NCBI GenBank assembly: GCA_035494735.1
Contig: DATJGS010000026.1
Location: 1-64,000 of the forward strand
Direction of reading: 5' to 3'
Source of the DNA: DATJGS01 sp035494735
GTDB taxonomy: Bacteria; Eisenbacteria; RBG-16-71-46
DNA: 64,000 nucleotides
In this document: positions 17,654 through 25,872 of the stretch, in pieces
Layout of the letters: each line of letters starts with the position of its first letter
Position numbering within the stretch: the stretch's first letter is position 1
Program-made: the position numbers and the translations under genes
The notes under the pieces: model-generated
Databases searched by the model: none
Seen by the model: the letters and a program-made list of their open reading frames with translations, nothing else
What the model was told of the DNA's origin: nothing

Positions 17654-18925
17654 ATGCCGTGCACCGTGGTGGTCGGGGCTCAGTGGGGTGACGAGGGCAA
17701 GGGCAAGGTCGTCGACGCGCTGAGCGCGGAGGCCGATATCGTGGCCCGCTATCAGGGCGGACCCAATGCCGGCCACAGCGTCATCCGCGACGGCGCGACG
17801 CTCGTGCTGCACCTGGTGCCGTCGGGCGTGCTGCATCCCGGGACACGCTGCCTGATCGGCAACGGCGTGGTCGTCGACCTGGAGCGCCTCGACACCGAGA
17901 TCGCGATGCTCGAGAGCCTGGGCATCGACGTGCGCTCGCGCCTCGGGCTCAGCGCGTCGGCGCACCTCATCCTGCCGTACCACCGCGCCGTCGAGGCCGT
18001 CGCCGAGCGCGGCGCGGGCGCCATCGGCACGACCGGGCGCGGCATCGGCTTCGCGTACCGCGACAAGGCCGCGCGCACCGGACTGCGCGTCGCCGACCTG
18101 GCCGACCCCGAGTACTTCGCCGCCGCGTGCGACCGGAATCTGGCGCGCCTGAGGCTCGAGTATCCCGAGGTCGACGTGCTGGCCACGATGAGCGGGGCCG
18201 CGCTCGTCGAGTCGCTGCGACCGTGCGAGCAGCGCTTCCGGCCGATGATCACCGACGTCGGCGACGAGCTGGAGCGCGCGCGCAAGGCCGGGCGCCGGCT
18301 GCTGCTCGAAGGGGCGCAGGGCACGCTGCTCGACCTCGACCACGGCACGTACCCGTTCGTCACGTCGTCGTCGGCATCGGCGGCCGGCGCGCCGCTCGGC
18401 GTCGGGCTCGGGCCGCGCGCGGTGGACCGCGTGCTCGGCGTCACGAAGGCGTACGCGACGCGTGTGGGGCTCGGGCCGTTCCCGAGCGAGATGCCCGACG
18501 CCGAGGCGGCGCGGCTGCGCGAGGCCGGCGAGGAGTACGGCGCCACGACCGGGCGCCCGCGGCGCTGCGGCTGGCTCGACGTGCCGGCGCTGCGTCACGC
18601 GACGCGCGTCAACGGACTGGACGCGCTGATCGTGACCAAGCTCGACGTGCTCGACGCGTTCGACGAGATCCAGGTACTCGAGCGCTACGAGCTGGACGGC
18701 GCGCCGCTCGATCGCCTGCCGCCGACGGCGCGCGTGCTCGAGCGGGTGCGGCCGACGTGGCGCCGCTTTCCGGGCTGGAAGACGTCGACGCGCGCGACGC
18801 GGCGCTGGTGCGATCTGCCGGGGCCGGCGCGCGACTACCTCGAATGGCTGGAGCGGGCGCTGGACGTGCCGCTGGCCTCGGTGTCGGTGGGCGCCGAGCG
18901 GGACGCCGAAGTGCCGCGGGCGTGA
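17654..18925 (+). CDS. purA: Adenylosuccinate synthetase
   Basis: 423 aa, full length. QWGDEGKGK (catalytic Asp, GTP loop), GPNAGHS (catalytic His), GTTGRGIG, the TRVGLGPFP region and GATTGRPRRCGWLD are all recognisable. It joins IMP and Asp using GTP, the first committed step to AMP. ATG 17654 follows a strong GGGAGGAGAG Shine-Dalgarno; the frame opens earlier at 17603 but without family match. One small oddity: the usual Pro after GIG is Phe. Confidence 0.96.
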   Translation: MPCTVVVGAQWGDEGKGKVVDALSAEADIVARYQGGPNAGHSVIRDGATLVLHLVPSGVLHPGTRCLIGNGVVVDLERLDTEIAMLESLGIDVRSRLGLSASAHLILPYHRAVEAVAERGAGAIGTTGRGIGFAYRDKAARTGLRVADLADPEYFAAACDRNLARLRLEYPEVDVLATMSGAALVESLRPCEQRFRPMITDVGDELERARKAGRRLLLEGAQGTLLDLDHGTYPFVTSSSASAAGAPLGVGLGPRAVDRVLGVTKAYATRVGLGPFPSEMPDAEAARLREAGEEYGATTGRPRRCGWLDVPALRHATRVNGLDALIVTKLDVLDAFDEIQVLERYELDGAPLDRLPPTARVLERVRPTWRRFPGWKTSTRATRRWCDLPGPARDYLEWLERALDVPLASVSVGAERDAEVPRA

Positions 18926-19005
18926 GCGATGCCGGCGCGCGCAGGGCGCACCGAACGAGAACCGGGTGGCGCCCGTCGCGACGAGGGGCGCGGAGAGGAG
19001 CGATC

Positions 19006-19605
19006 ATGAACAGGCTCACGAGGGGCGCAGTCGCGCTGTGGCTGGTCGCGGCGCTGGCCGGCTGCGGCGGCAAGTCGGGCGGCGATCAGAACTCGAACAC
19101 CGCGGGCGGTGGCGCGGGCGGCGGAACGACGGCGGGCGGCACGACGACGACCGACACGGCCTCGGCGCCGGCGGCGGGCGGCACGACGGCGGGCGGCACG
19201 ACGGCGGGCGGCACGACGACGGGCAGCACGACGGCCGGCGGCACCACGACGGGTGGCGCGTTCTCGGTCGCCGGGCTGGACGACGGGCCGCGGGCGGCGA
19301 GCGGAGCGATCGACGCGGCCAAGGCCGAGGTGGGCGAGAAGCTGTTCACCACCAAGATCTGCGCGACGTGCCACGGCTTCGGCCGCAAGATCACGTGCCC
19401 CGACCTGAACGGCGTGACGTCGCGCCGCACCGCCCAGTGGATCAAGGGCCAGATCATGCACCCCGACGTCATGACGCACGAGGATCCGACGTCGAAGGCC
19501 CTGTTCGCCCAGTACAAGACCCAGATGCCGAACCAGCATCTGAGCGATGAGGTGGCCAGCCAACTGCTCGAATACCTGAAGCAGAGGAACAAGGCCGGGA
19601 AGTAA
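19006..19605 (+). CDS. c-type cytochrome lipoprotein with Thr/Gly-rich linker
   Basis: 199 aa. The signal peptide ends in lipobox Leu-Ala-Gly-Cys20, so the mature protein is lipid-anchored. Residues about 25-84 are a low-complexity Gly/Thr/Ala linker. A mono-heme cytochrome c domain follows: CATCH (Cys119, Cys122, His123) and a likely axial Met174 in QMPNQ. It probably carries electrons at the membrane on the outside of the cytoplasm; the partner is unknown. GGAG lies 9-12 bases before ATG 19006. Confidence 0.88.
   Translation: MNRLTRGAVALWLVAALAGCGGKSGGDQNSNTAGGGAGGGTTAGGTTTTDTASAPAAGGTTAGGTTAGGTTTGSTTAGGTTTGGAFSVAGLDDGPRAASGAIDAAKAEVGEKLFTTKICATCHGFGRKITCPDLNGVTSRRTAQWIKGQIMHPDVMTHEDPTSKALFAQYKTQMPNQHLSDEVASQLLEYLKQRNKAGK
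19105..19258 (+). repeat. Tandem repeat encoding the cytochrome linker
   Basis: Units of about 15 bases based on ACGACGGCGGGCGGC are repeated with small changes, giving Gly-Gly-Thr-Thr-Ala/Thr peptides. Such arrays vary in copy number by slippage, so linker length may differ between strains. Confidence 0.8.
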
Positions 19606-19645
19606 GCTGACCGCCGAACCCACACCAGGCGGCCTTGGCCGGGGT

Positions 19646-19721
19646 GACCCGTTAGCTCAGTCGGTAGAGCACCTGCCTTTTAAGCAGGGAGTCGCTGGTT
19701 CGATCCCAGCACGGGTCACCA
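19646..19721 (+). tRNA. tRNA-Lys (anticodon TTT)
   Basis: Acceptor GACCCGT (19646-19652) pairs with ACGGGTC (19711-19717); the discriminator is A and CCA is encoded. The anticodon loop CTTTTAA gives TTT. D- and T-arms are standard. 76 bases. Confidence 0.97.
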
Positions 19722-19740
19722 CGATCCAAGGCCGAGCCGG

Positions 19741-19757
19741 GCGGGGCGCCGCCCCGC
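19741..19757 (+). terminator. G+C hairpin after tRNA-Lys
   Basis: GCGGGGC, loop GCC, GCCCCGC. There is no T tract. Possible processing or termination element for the tRNA transcript. Confidence 0.35.
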
Positions 19758-19967
19758 GGGCGCCCGGCGAGCGTGGGCCAGAGGGGCACATCGGAGGGTT
19801 TGCCAGGCATTCGAGCCGGGCCGTGCGAAATGCTTTGAACTGCTGTCAGATTTTTGCAAACCTATCACCGCACTGCGACATCTACACCCGCGTGTGCCGC
19901 TCTGTGGAGACCGGGACGGAGCGAGGTGCCCGGCCATCATCACCCGACCGCGTGACCGGAGAGGGAC

Positions 19968-20207
19968 GTGAACTGTAACGAAGTACTGGATCAGCTGGCC
20001 GACTATCTGGACGAGGACGCACGTGCCGAGTTGTGCCATGCCATCGAGGAGCACCTGGCGCAGTGCGCGGACTGTCAGATCGAAGTGGACACGCTCAAGA
20101 AGACCATCGTTCTCTATCAGTCGGACCGCACGACGGCCGTGCCGCTCAACGTCTCCGCGCGACTGCGTGCCGTCATGATGAACGCCTACGAGGAGCGCAC
20201 CGATTGA
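19968..20207 (+). CDS. Small zf-HC2 anti-sigma-like zinc-finger protein
   Basis: 79 aa. It has the His-x3-Cys-x2-Cys zinc motif of anti-sigma factors (EHLAQCADC, about residues 25-33) with an upstream Cys and no membrane segment. Known: soluble ZAS proteins hold ECF sigma factors and release them on redox or other signals. No sigma-factor gene is next to it, so the partner is elsewhere or the protein acts alone. GTG 19968 follows GGAGAGGG. The 246-base leader (19722-19967) contains an AT-rich patch (19835-19868) that may hold its promoter, but no clean -35/-10 pair. Confidence 0.8.
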   Translation: MNCNEVLDQLADYLDEDARAELCHAIEEHLAQCADCQIEVDTLKKTIVLYQSDRTTAVPLNVSARLRAVMMNAYEERTD

Positions 20208-20233
20208 CAGGTTTGGCGGCGCACCCCTAGACT
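20204..20233 (+). promoter_or_regulatory. Promoter upstream of ychF
   Basis: Perfect TTGACA (20204-20209), an 18-base spacer, then TAGACT (20228-20233). The -35 overlaps the stop codon of the zinc-finger gene. Predicted start near 20240, which would put the downstream hairpin inside the transcript. Confidence 0.65.
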
Positions 20234-20252
20234 CCACTCGTCCTTTCGAATC

Positions 20253-20280
20253 GCCCGCGGGCGGGCCAAGCCCCGCGGGC
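20253..20280 (+). terminator. Hairpin with short T run before ychF
   Basis: GCCCGCGGG (20253-20261) pairs with CCCGCGGGC (20272-20280) and is followed by GTTTTCG. It is either the terminator of the zinc-finger gene or, because the promoter lies upstream of it, a leader attenuator for ychF. Confidence 0.65.
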
Positions 20281-20312
20281 GTTTTCGTGTCCTAGGGAGG
20301 CGATCGGCTCAA

Positions 20313-21368
20313 ATGAAGCGCGTCGGCATCCTCGGTCTCGCCCAGTCCGGCAAGACCACGGTCTTCGAGATCCTCATGCAGGGCGCCGGCACGTCCGCTC
20401 CGTCGCCGGCCGGACGCGAGCAGGTCGGCGTCGTCCGCGTGCCCGACCCCCGCGTCGACCGGCTCTCCGCTCTGTACCAGCCCAAGAAGACGACGTACGC
20501 GCAGATCCAGTTCGTGGACAGCGCGGCGGCGGGCCAGGTCAGCGCGCGCGCCGCCGCCAAGGGCCCGGACCTGTTCTCGAGCGTGCGCAACTGCGACGCG
20601 CTGCTGCTCGTCGTGCGCGACTTCGCGAGCCCGGCCGTGCCCATCAATGGCGGGGTGGACGCGGCGCGCGACCTGAAGGGACTCGAGGCCGAGCTGATCC
20701 TGAGCGACCTCGCGATCGTCGAAGGGCGCCTCGAGAAGGTCGCGAAGGAGCTGCGGATCGGCAAGAAGCAGAACGAGCGCGAGCACGCGCTGCTCGAGCG
20801 CTGCAAGACGATGCTCGAGGGCGAGGCGCTGCTGGAAGGCCAGACGTTCGACGCCGAGGAGCGCCGCCTGCTCCGTGGCTTCCAACTTCTGACGCTCAAG
20901 CCGATCCTCGCGGTGTACAACCAGGACGACGACGCGACGCGGCCCGCGCCCGCCGCCAGCGGCCCGGTCCAGGCCGTGGCGCTGCGCGCGCACCTCGAGC
21001 GCGAAATCGTGGGACTCGCCGAAGACGAGCGGGCCGCGTTCCGCTCCGAGCTGGGGATGACGGACGACGGCCTGTCGATCCTGATCCGCGCGTGCTATCG
21101 CGTGCTCGGGCTCATCTCGTTCTTCACGGTCGGCCCCGACGAGGTGCGTGCGTGGACGGTGCGTCAGGGCGAGACCGCGGTGGACGCGGCCGGCGAGATC
21201 CACTCCGATCTGGCGAAGGGCTTCATTCGTGCCGAGGTCGTGAGCTGGCAAACGCTGCTCGACCTCGGCGGCCACGCGAAGGCGCGCGACAAGGGCGCGC
21301 TCCGGCTCGAGGGGCGCGAGTACAAAGTGGTCGACGGCGACTGTCTCGAGATCCGTTTCAACAAGTGA
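20313..21368 (+). CDS. ychF: Obg-family GTPase/ATPase YchF
   Basis: 351 aa. P-loop GLAQSGKTT at residues 8-16, switch-like FVDSAAAG, a coiled-coil insertion (about 130-190), and a C-terminal TGS domain (IRACYRVLGLISFFTVG to GDCLEIRF). YchF prefers ATP and associates with ribosomes and stress responses. GGAGG lies 14-18 bases before the ATG, a little far. It is followed 14 bases later by a small barrel gene. Confidence 0.94.
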   Translation: MKRVGILGLAQSGKTTVFEILMQGAGTSAPSPAGREQVGVVRVPDPRVDRLSALYQPKKTTYAQIQFVDSAAAGQVSARAAAKGPDLFSSVRNCDALLLVVRDFASPAVPINGGVDAARDLKGLEAELILSDLAIVEGRLEKVAKELRIGKKQNEREHALLERCKTMLEGEALLEGQTFDAEERRLLRGFQLLTLKPILAVYNQDDDATRPAPAASGPVQAVALRAHLEREIVGLAEDERAAFRSELGMTDDGLSILIRACYRVLGLISFFTVGPDEVRAWTVRQGETAVDAAGEIHSDLAKGFIRAEVVSWQTLLDLGGHAKARDKGALRLEGREYKVVDGDCLEIRFNK

Positions 21369-21382
21369 GCGAAGGAGGAGCC

Positions 21383-21994
21383 GTGCACCGAGCGAACCAT
21401 CCATCGTGGCGTCCGGCGTTCCGTGCGGCGCTCGCGCCGCTGCTCGTGGCCACGCTGGCCCCGTGGCTCGCCGCGCCGGCCCGCGCCGGCCTCAAGCTCG
21501 ACGCGTGGGAGGGGCACGCCGCGGTCGGGATGGCGCAACTGTTCGTCGACGAGAAGCCCGGCGGCTCGATCTCGTTCGGCGGCGGCGTGGACTATCCGCT
21601 CGACCCCGACTGGCGCGTCGGTGTGGACGTGAGCCAGCACCTGCTCGGCGGCATCACCGCCGAGAGCGGCAGCCTGTTCGCGAACGTGGACTACAGCCTG
21701 TTCGAGACCGACGTCCGGCTGCACTGGCTGCCCAAGCACCTCGGGCCGCTGCGCCGCGTCTCGTTCGGCCCGGGCTTGATGCACGCGCGCGCCGAGATCT
21801 CGAGCGCGGCGGGCGGCTTCGCGTTCGACAGCCTCGCGGTCGCCGAGAACGCGCTGGGCGTCGCCATCGACGCCGCGTGGCTGCCGGCCCGCCCGCATCC
21901 GGTGCGTGTCGGTTTCGAGGTCGGAGCGCGCCACGCGTTCCTCAAGAAGGATGACTGGACCATCCTGCTCGCGCGCCTGGCGTTCTACTACTAG
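21383..21994 (+). CDS. Small predicted outer-membrane beta-barrel
   Basis: 203 aa from GTG 21383, preceded by a near-ideal GGAGGAG. The signal peptide is about 35 residues, ending Ala-Arg-Ala. The mature part looks like an eight-strand OmpA/OmpW-like barrel with alternating strands and short turns. It ends Phe-Tyr-Tyr, matching a BAM recognition terminus. Function not recognised. It is probably cotranscribed with ychF. Confidence 0.72.
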   Translation: MHRANHPSWRPAFRAALAPLLVATLAPWLAAPARAGLKLDAWEGHAAVGMAQLFVDEKPGGSISFGGGVDYPLDPDWRVGVDVSQHLLGGITAESGSLFANVDYSLFETDVRLHWLPKHLGPLRRVSFGPGLMHARAEISSAAGGFAFDSLAVAENALGVAIDAAWLPARPHPVRVGFEVGARHAFLKKDDWTILLARLAFYY

Positions 21995-22003
21995 CGCGGC
22001 GTT

Positions 22004-22033
22004 TTGACAGGTCGCTCCGGCCGCCGTTATCCT
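22004..22033 (+). promoter_or_regulatory. Promoter of the riboflavin operon
   Basis: Perfect TTGACA (22004-22009), an 18-base spacer, TATCCT (22028-22033). It lies directly upstream of the FMN riboswitch. Confidence 0.8.
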
Positions 22034-22046
22034 CGCCGGCTCGTTG

Positions 22047-22212
22047 CTCCTTCGGGGCGGGGTGAGAAGTCCCCACCGGCGGTAAAGCCCGCGAGCGGCG
22101 GCGTTCGGCGAAGGGTCGGCCGGTTTCCGGCGGCTTCTCCGGCATGAACGACCGGCCGCAGATCCGGCGAGATTCCGGAGCCGACCGTGACAGTCGGGAT
22201 GGGAGAGGGAGC
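22047..22212 (+). promoter_or_regulatory. FMN riboswitch (RFN element)
   Basis: Conserved blocks are in order: GGGGCGGGGTGAGAAGTCCC, ACCGGCGGTAAAGCCCGCGAG, a variable arm, ATTCCGGAGCCGACCGTGACAGT, then GGGATGGGAGAGG (the longer blocks are given here as overlapping consensus parts). This is the six-helix-junction RFN fold. FMN binding favours the downstream terminator and shuts off rib genes. The variable arm is long and G+C-rich. Confidence 0.95.
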
Positions 22213-22252
22213 TGGGGCTCGCGCACGTCCTCAAAGGCGAAGCCCGGCGCCG

Positions 22253-22281
22253 CCCCGTGGGTTTTCCACGGGGTTTTCTTG
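22253..22281 (+). terminator. Riboswitch expression-platform terminator
   Basis: CCCCGTGG (22253-22260), loop GTTTT, CCACGGGG (22266-22273), followed by TTTTCTTG. A textbook intrinsic terminator ending 16 bases before ribD, consistent with FMN-dependent transcription termination. Confidence 0.9.
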
Positions 22282-22296
22282 TTTCCGGGTGAGGCG

Positions 22297-23400
22297 ATGC
22301 GTCCGTCAAGCGAACAGGATCTGGGCTTCATGCGTCGCGCGCTCCAGCTGGCCGAGCGCGGGCGTGGCGCCACCCGTCCGAACCCGATCGTGGGTGCGGT
22401 CGTGGTGAAGGACGGCCGGATCGTGGGCGAGGGCTGGCACCGCGCGGCGGGCACCGATCACGCCGAGGTCGTCGCGCTGCGCGCCGCGGCCGCGAAGGCG
22501 CGCGGCGCCACGCTGTACGTGACGCTCGAGCCGTGCGCGCACGTCGGGCGCACGCCGCCGTGCGTGGACGCCATCCTGGCCGCCGGCATCCGGCGCTGCG
22601 TCGTGGCGATGCGTGACCCGCACCGCATCGTGAACGGGCGGGGCCTGCGCCGACTGCGCGCCGGCGGCGTGCGCGTGACGCTCGGCGTCGGCGCGGGCGA
22701 GGCCGCGGCGGCGCTTGCCGGCTACGTGCTCGCGCATCGCGAGGGGCGACCGCGCGTCACGTGGAAGCTGGGCGTCACGCTGGACGGCCGCGTCGCGGAC
22801 GCGCGCGGGCGCTCGCGCTGGATCACCGGCCCCGAGGCGCGCGCGCGCGTGCACGCGATGCGCGCGCGCGTCGACGCCATCGTCGTCGGCTCGGGGACGG
22901 CGCGTGCCGACGATCCGCGCCTGACGGCGCGCGGCCCGGGCGCGCGCTCGCGACTCCAGCCGCTGCGCGTGGTGTGCGACTCGCGGCTCGCGCTGCCGCT
23001 CGCGCTGCGCCTGTACCGCGGCCGCGCGGCACGCGGCACGGTCGTGGCGTGCACGCGCGCCGCGAGCCGCGCGCGCCGCCTCGCGCTCGAGGCGCGCGGC
23101 GTCACGGTGTGGGTGCTGCCCGCCACGCGCGACGGCGTCGCGCCGCGCGCGCTGGCCCGGCGCCTGGCCGCCGCCGGCTGCCACGACGTGCTGATGGAGT
23201 CCGGGCCGACGCTGGGTCGAGCCTGGCTGGACGCCGGCTGCGTGGACGGCATCGCGCTGTTCGTCGCGCCGCGCCTGCTCGGCGAGGGCCCGGTGTGGCT
23301 CGCGGGCTCGCGACCCGGCGGGCTGGCCGGAGCGCGCCGCGTGCGCCGCGTGCAACCGTCGCGCGTCGGGGCCGACGTGCTGCTGATGACGGAGGTGTGA
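22297..23400 (+). CDS. ribD: Bifunctional pyrimidine deaminase/reductase RibD
   Basis: 367 aa. The N-terminal deaminase has the zinc site His-Ala-Glu (TDHAEVV) and EPCAHVGRTPPC. The C-terminal NADPH reductase domain begins near VTWKLGVTLDGRVAD. It carries out steps two and three of riboflavin synthesis. ATG 22297 follows GGTGAGG and lies just after the riboswitch terminator; an in-frame ATG at 22144 falls inside the riboswitch and is not used. Confidence 0.96.
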   Translation: MRPSSEQDLGFMRRALQLAERGRGATRPNPIVGAVVVKDGRIVGEGWHRAAGTDHAEVVALRAAAAKARGATLYVTLEPCAHVGRTPPCVDAILAAGIRRCVVAMRDPHRIVNGRGLRRLRAGGVRVTLGVGAGEAAAALAGYVLAHREGRPRVTWKLGVTLDGRVADARGRSRWITGPEARARVHAMRARVDAIVVGSGTARADDPRLTARGPGARSRLQPLRVVCDSRLALPLALRLYRGRAARGTVVACTRAASRARRLALEARGVTVWVLPATRDGVAPRALARRLAAAGCHDVLMESGPTLGRAWLDAGCVDGIALFVAPRLLGEGPVWLAGSRPGGLAGARRVRRVQPSRVGADVLLMTEV

Positions 23401-23402
23401 GC

Positions 23403-24014
23403 GTGTTCACCGGACTCGTCGAAATCCTGGGAACGGTCGACGGCATCGAACCGCGCGACGCCGGCCGGCGCCTGTGGATCTCGGGCGGTGCGGTGGTCCG
23501 GGATCTGAGCGTGGGCGACAGTCTGGCCTGCGACGGGTGCTGCCTCACCGTCGTCGAGTCGAAGGACGGGCGCGTCGCCCTGGACGCCGTGCACGAAACG
23601 CTGCAGCGCACGACGCTCGGCGCGTGGCGCGCCGGCGACCGCGTCAATCTCGAGCGCGCGCTCGTGCTCGGCGCCCGGCTCGGCGGACACCTCGTCCAGG
23701 GACACGTCGACGGAGTCGGCACGGTGCGCCGCATCGAGCCGGAGGGCGAGAGCCGGCGCGTCACGTTCGAGGTCCCGGAGTCGCTCAGGCGCTTCGTGGC
23801 CGAGAAGGGCTCGCTGGCCGTGGACGGCGTGAGCCTGACGGTCGCGGGGCTCATGGACACCGGCTGCACCATCGCCTACATCGGGCACACGCTGTCCGTC
23901 ACGAGCGCCGGATCGTACGCCGTCGGCCGAGCCGTGAACCTGGAAGTGGATCTCCTGGCGCGCTACCTGGCGCGCCTCGTGGAAGGCAGCGCCGTCGAAG
24001 GGAGGCCGTCGTGA
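23403..24014 (+). CDS. ribE: Riboflavin synthase alpha chain
   Basis: 203 aa, GTG start two bases after ribD. Two internally related barrels: FTGLVEILG...GDSLACDGCCLTV and GGHLVQGHVDGVG...AVDGVSLTV. It dismutates two lumazines to riboflavin plus a pyrimidine. It begins Val-Phe-Thr-Gly, exactly as in the family, which fixes the start. Confidence 0.95.
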   Translation: MFTGLVEILGTVDGIEPRDAGRRLWISGGAVVRDLSVGDSLACDGCCLTVVESKDGRVALDAVHETLQRTTLGAWRAGDRVNLERALVLGARLGGHLVQGHVDGVGTVRRIEPEGESRRVTFEVPESLRRFVAEKGSLAVDGVSLTVAGLMDTGCTIAYIGHTLSVTSAGSYAVGRAVNLEVDLLARYLARLVEGSAVEGRPS

Positions 24015-25396
24015 AGCGAACGCGCACGTCGCGGGCCGGAAGCGCGCGGGGCGGGAAGCGGGCGGGCGCGGCGCGCAAGCGCCGCGCATCACGCACGCGC
24101 GCGGCGTCGGGCGCCGGCGCCGCGCCGCGCCGGCGCCTCGTGCCGAATCCGCTCGGGAGCACGGCGCCGATCGTCTCGGCCGCGGTCCGTCTGACCGTAC
24201 CCGAGGCCGTCGAGCGCATCCGCCGCGGCCACATGATCATCGTCGTCGACGACGCGCAGCGCGAGAACGAGGGCGACCTCGTGTTCGCGGCGGAAAAGGC
24301 CACGCCGCAGATGGTGAACTTCATGATCAAGCACGGCCGCGGCATCCTGTGCGCGCCCATGGCGCCCGACATCGCGGACCGGCTGGGCCTGAAGCTCATG
24401 GTCTCGCAGAACACCGCGAAGTTCGGCACGCCGTTCACCGAGTCCGTCGACGTGCGCCGCGGCACGAGTACGGGAACGTCGGCGTTCGATCGCGCGCGCA
24501 CGCTGCGCGCGCTGGCCCGGCCGGCCACCCAGAGCAAGGACCTGGTGCGCCCCGGCCACGTGTTCCCGCTGCGCGCCGTGCCCGGCGGGACGCTGCGCCG
24601 CGCCGGACACACGGAGGCCGCGCCCGACCTGTGCACGCTGGCCGGCCTCCAGCCGGTCGCCGCGGTGTGCGAGATCCTGTCCGACGACGGGCGCATGGCG
24701 CGCCTGCCCGAGCTGGAACGTTTCGCGCGCGCGCACGGTCTCGGCATCCTCACGATCCACGATTTGATCGCGTACCGGCGCCGGCGCGAAGTGCTCGTCG
24801 AGCGCGTCGTGTCGGTGCCGCTGCCGACGGACGAAGGGATGTTCCAGCTGCACCTGTACCAGAGCCTGCTCGAGGGCGATCACCACGTGGCGCTGGTCAA
24901 GGGCAACGTGCGCGGCCGCGAGCCGGCGCTGGTGCGCGTGCACTCGCAGTGCCTGACCGGCGACGTGTTCGGCTCGCAGCGTTGCGACTGCGGCGAGCAG
25001 ATGCACGCCGCGCTGCGGGCGATCGCCAAGCGCGGCCGCGGCGTGTTCCTGTACCTGCGCCAGGAGGGCCGCGGCATCGGGCTCGCGAACAAGCTGCGCG
25101 CGTACGCGCTCCAGGACCGCGGTCTCGACACCGTCGAGGCGAACGTGCAACTCGGCTTCCCGGCCGACCTGCGCGACTACGGCATCGGCGCGCAGATCCT
25201 GCGCGATCTCGGGGTTCGCGAGCTGGAACTGCTGACGAACAATCCCCGCAAGATCGTCGGGCTCGAGGCGTACGGCCTGCGCATCGCGAAGCGCGTGCCC
25301 ATCGCGCTGCCCGCGACGCGGCACAATCGCCGCTACCTGGCCACGAAGCGCGACAAGCTCGGCCACCTGCTGGACCTGAAACTGGGGGAGACGTGA
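24011..25396 (+). CDS. ribBA: Bifunctional DHBP synthase / GTP cyclohydrolase II with basic N-terminal extension
   Basis: 461 aa; GTG 24011 overlaps the ribE stop (GTGA). Residues 1-42 hold 16 Lys/Arg and no acidic residue. The DHBP synthase domain (about 55-255) has RENEGDLV, the Cys of GRGILCAPM, GTSTGTSA and GHTEAAPDL. The GCH II domain (about 260-461) has the zinc Cys cluster in QCLTGDVFGSQRCDCG and LRQEGRGIGL. It supplies both riboflavin precursors, from ribulose-5-phosphate and GTP. If the extension is not made, GTG 24140 (residue 44) is the alternative start. Confidence 0.95.
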   Translation: MKRTRTSRAGSARGGKRAGAARKRRASRTRAASGAGAAPRRRLVPNPLGSTAPIVSAAVRLTVPEAVERIRRGHMIIVVDDAQRENEGDLVFAAEKATPQMVNFMIKHGRGILCAPMAPDIADRLGLKLMVSQNTAKFGTPFTESVDVRRGTSTGTSAFDRARTLRALARPATQSKDLVRPGHVFPLRAVPGGTLRRAGHTEAAPDLCTLAGLQPVAAVCEILSDDGRMARLPELERFARAHGLGILTIHDLIAYRRRREVLVERVVSVPLPTDEGMFQLHLYQSLLEGDHHVALVKGNVRGREPALVRVHSQCLTGDVFGSQRCDCGEQMHAALRAIAKRGRGVFLYLRQEGRGIGLANKLRAYALQDRGLDTVEANVQLGFPADLRDYGIGAQILRDLGVRELELLTNNPRKIVGLEAYGLRIAKRVPIALPATRHNRRYLATKRDKLGHLLDLKLGET

Positions 25397-25872
25397 GCCG
25401 CGACCTGCCTCGCGAGGAGACGCTGGACGCGCGTGGACTGCGCTTCGCGGTGATCGCCGCGCGTTTCAACGGGCCCGTCGTCGACCGGCTGCTCGACGCC
25501 GCGCTCAGTGAGCTGAAGACCTGCGGGGCCGCCGACGAGGCGCTCGAGGTGTTCCGCGTGCCGGGGGCGTTCGAACTGCCGCTGGCGTGCCGCTGGGCCG
25601 CGGAGAGCGGCCGGTTCGACGCGCTCATCGCCTTGGGCGCGGTCATCGAGGGCGAGACCGACCACTACCGCCTCGTCGCCGACGCGAGTTCCGACGGACT
25701 GTCGCGCGTCGCGCTCGATTCGGGCGTGCCGGTCGCGAACGGCGTGCTGGCGTGCCGCAGCGAAGCGCAGGCCGCGGCGCGCAGCGGCGGGGCCCTCGGC
25801 AATCGCGGCGTGGACGCGGCGCGCGCCGCGATGAGCATGGCGTGGCTGCGCCGCCGGCTGGGCCGCTCGTGA
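25393..25872 (+). CDS. ribH: Lumazine synthase
   Basis: 159 aa, GTG overlapping the ribBA stop. FNGPVVDRLLDAAL, VPGAFELP and GAVIEGETDHYR (catalytic His) match the family. It condenses the pyrimidine and the four-carbon unit to lumazine, and often forms icosahedral shells. The usual GVLT is GVLA here, a mild change. Confidence 0.94.
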   Translation: MSRDLPREETLDARGLRFAVIAARFNGPVVDRLLDAALSELKTCGAADEALEVFRVPGAFELPLACRWAAESGRFDALIALGAVIEGETDHYRLVADASSDGLSRVALDSGVPVANGVLACRSEAQAAARSGGALGNRGVDAARAAMSMAWLRRRLGRS

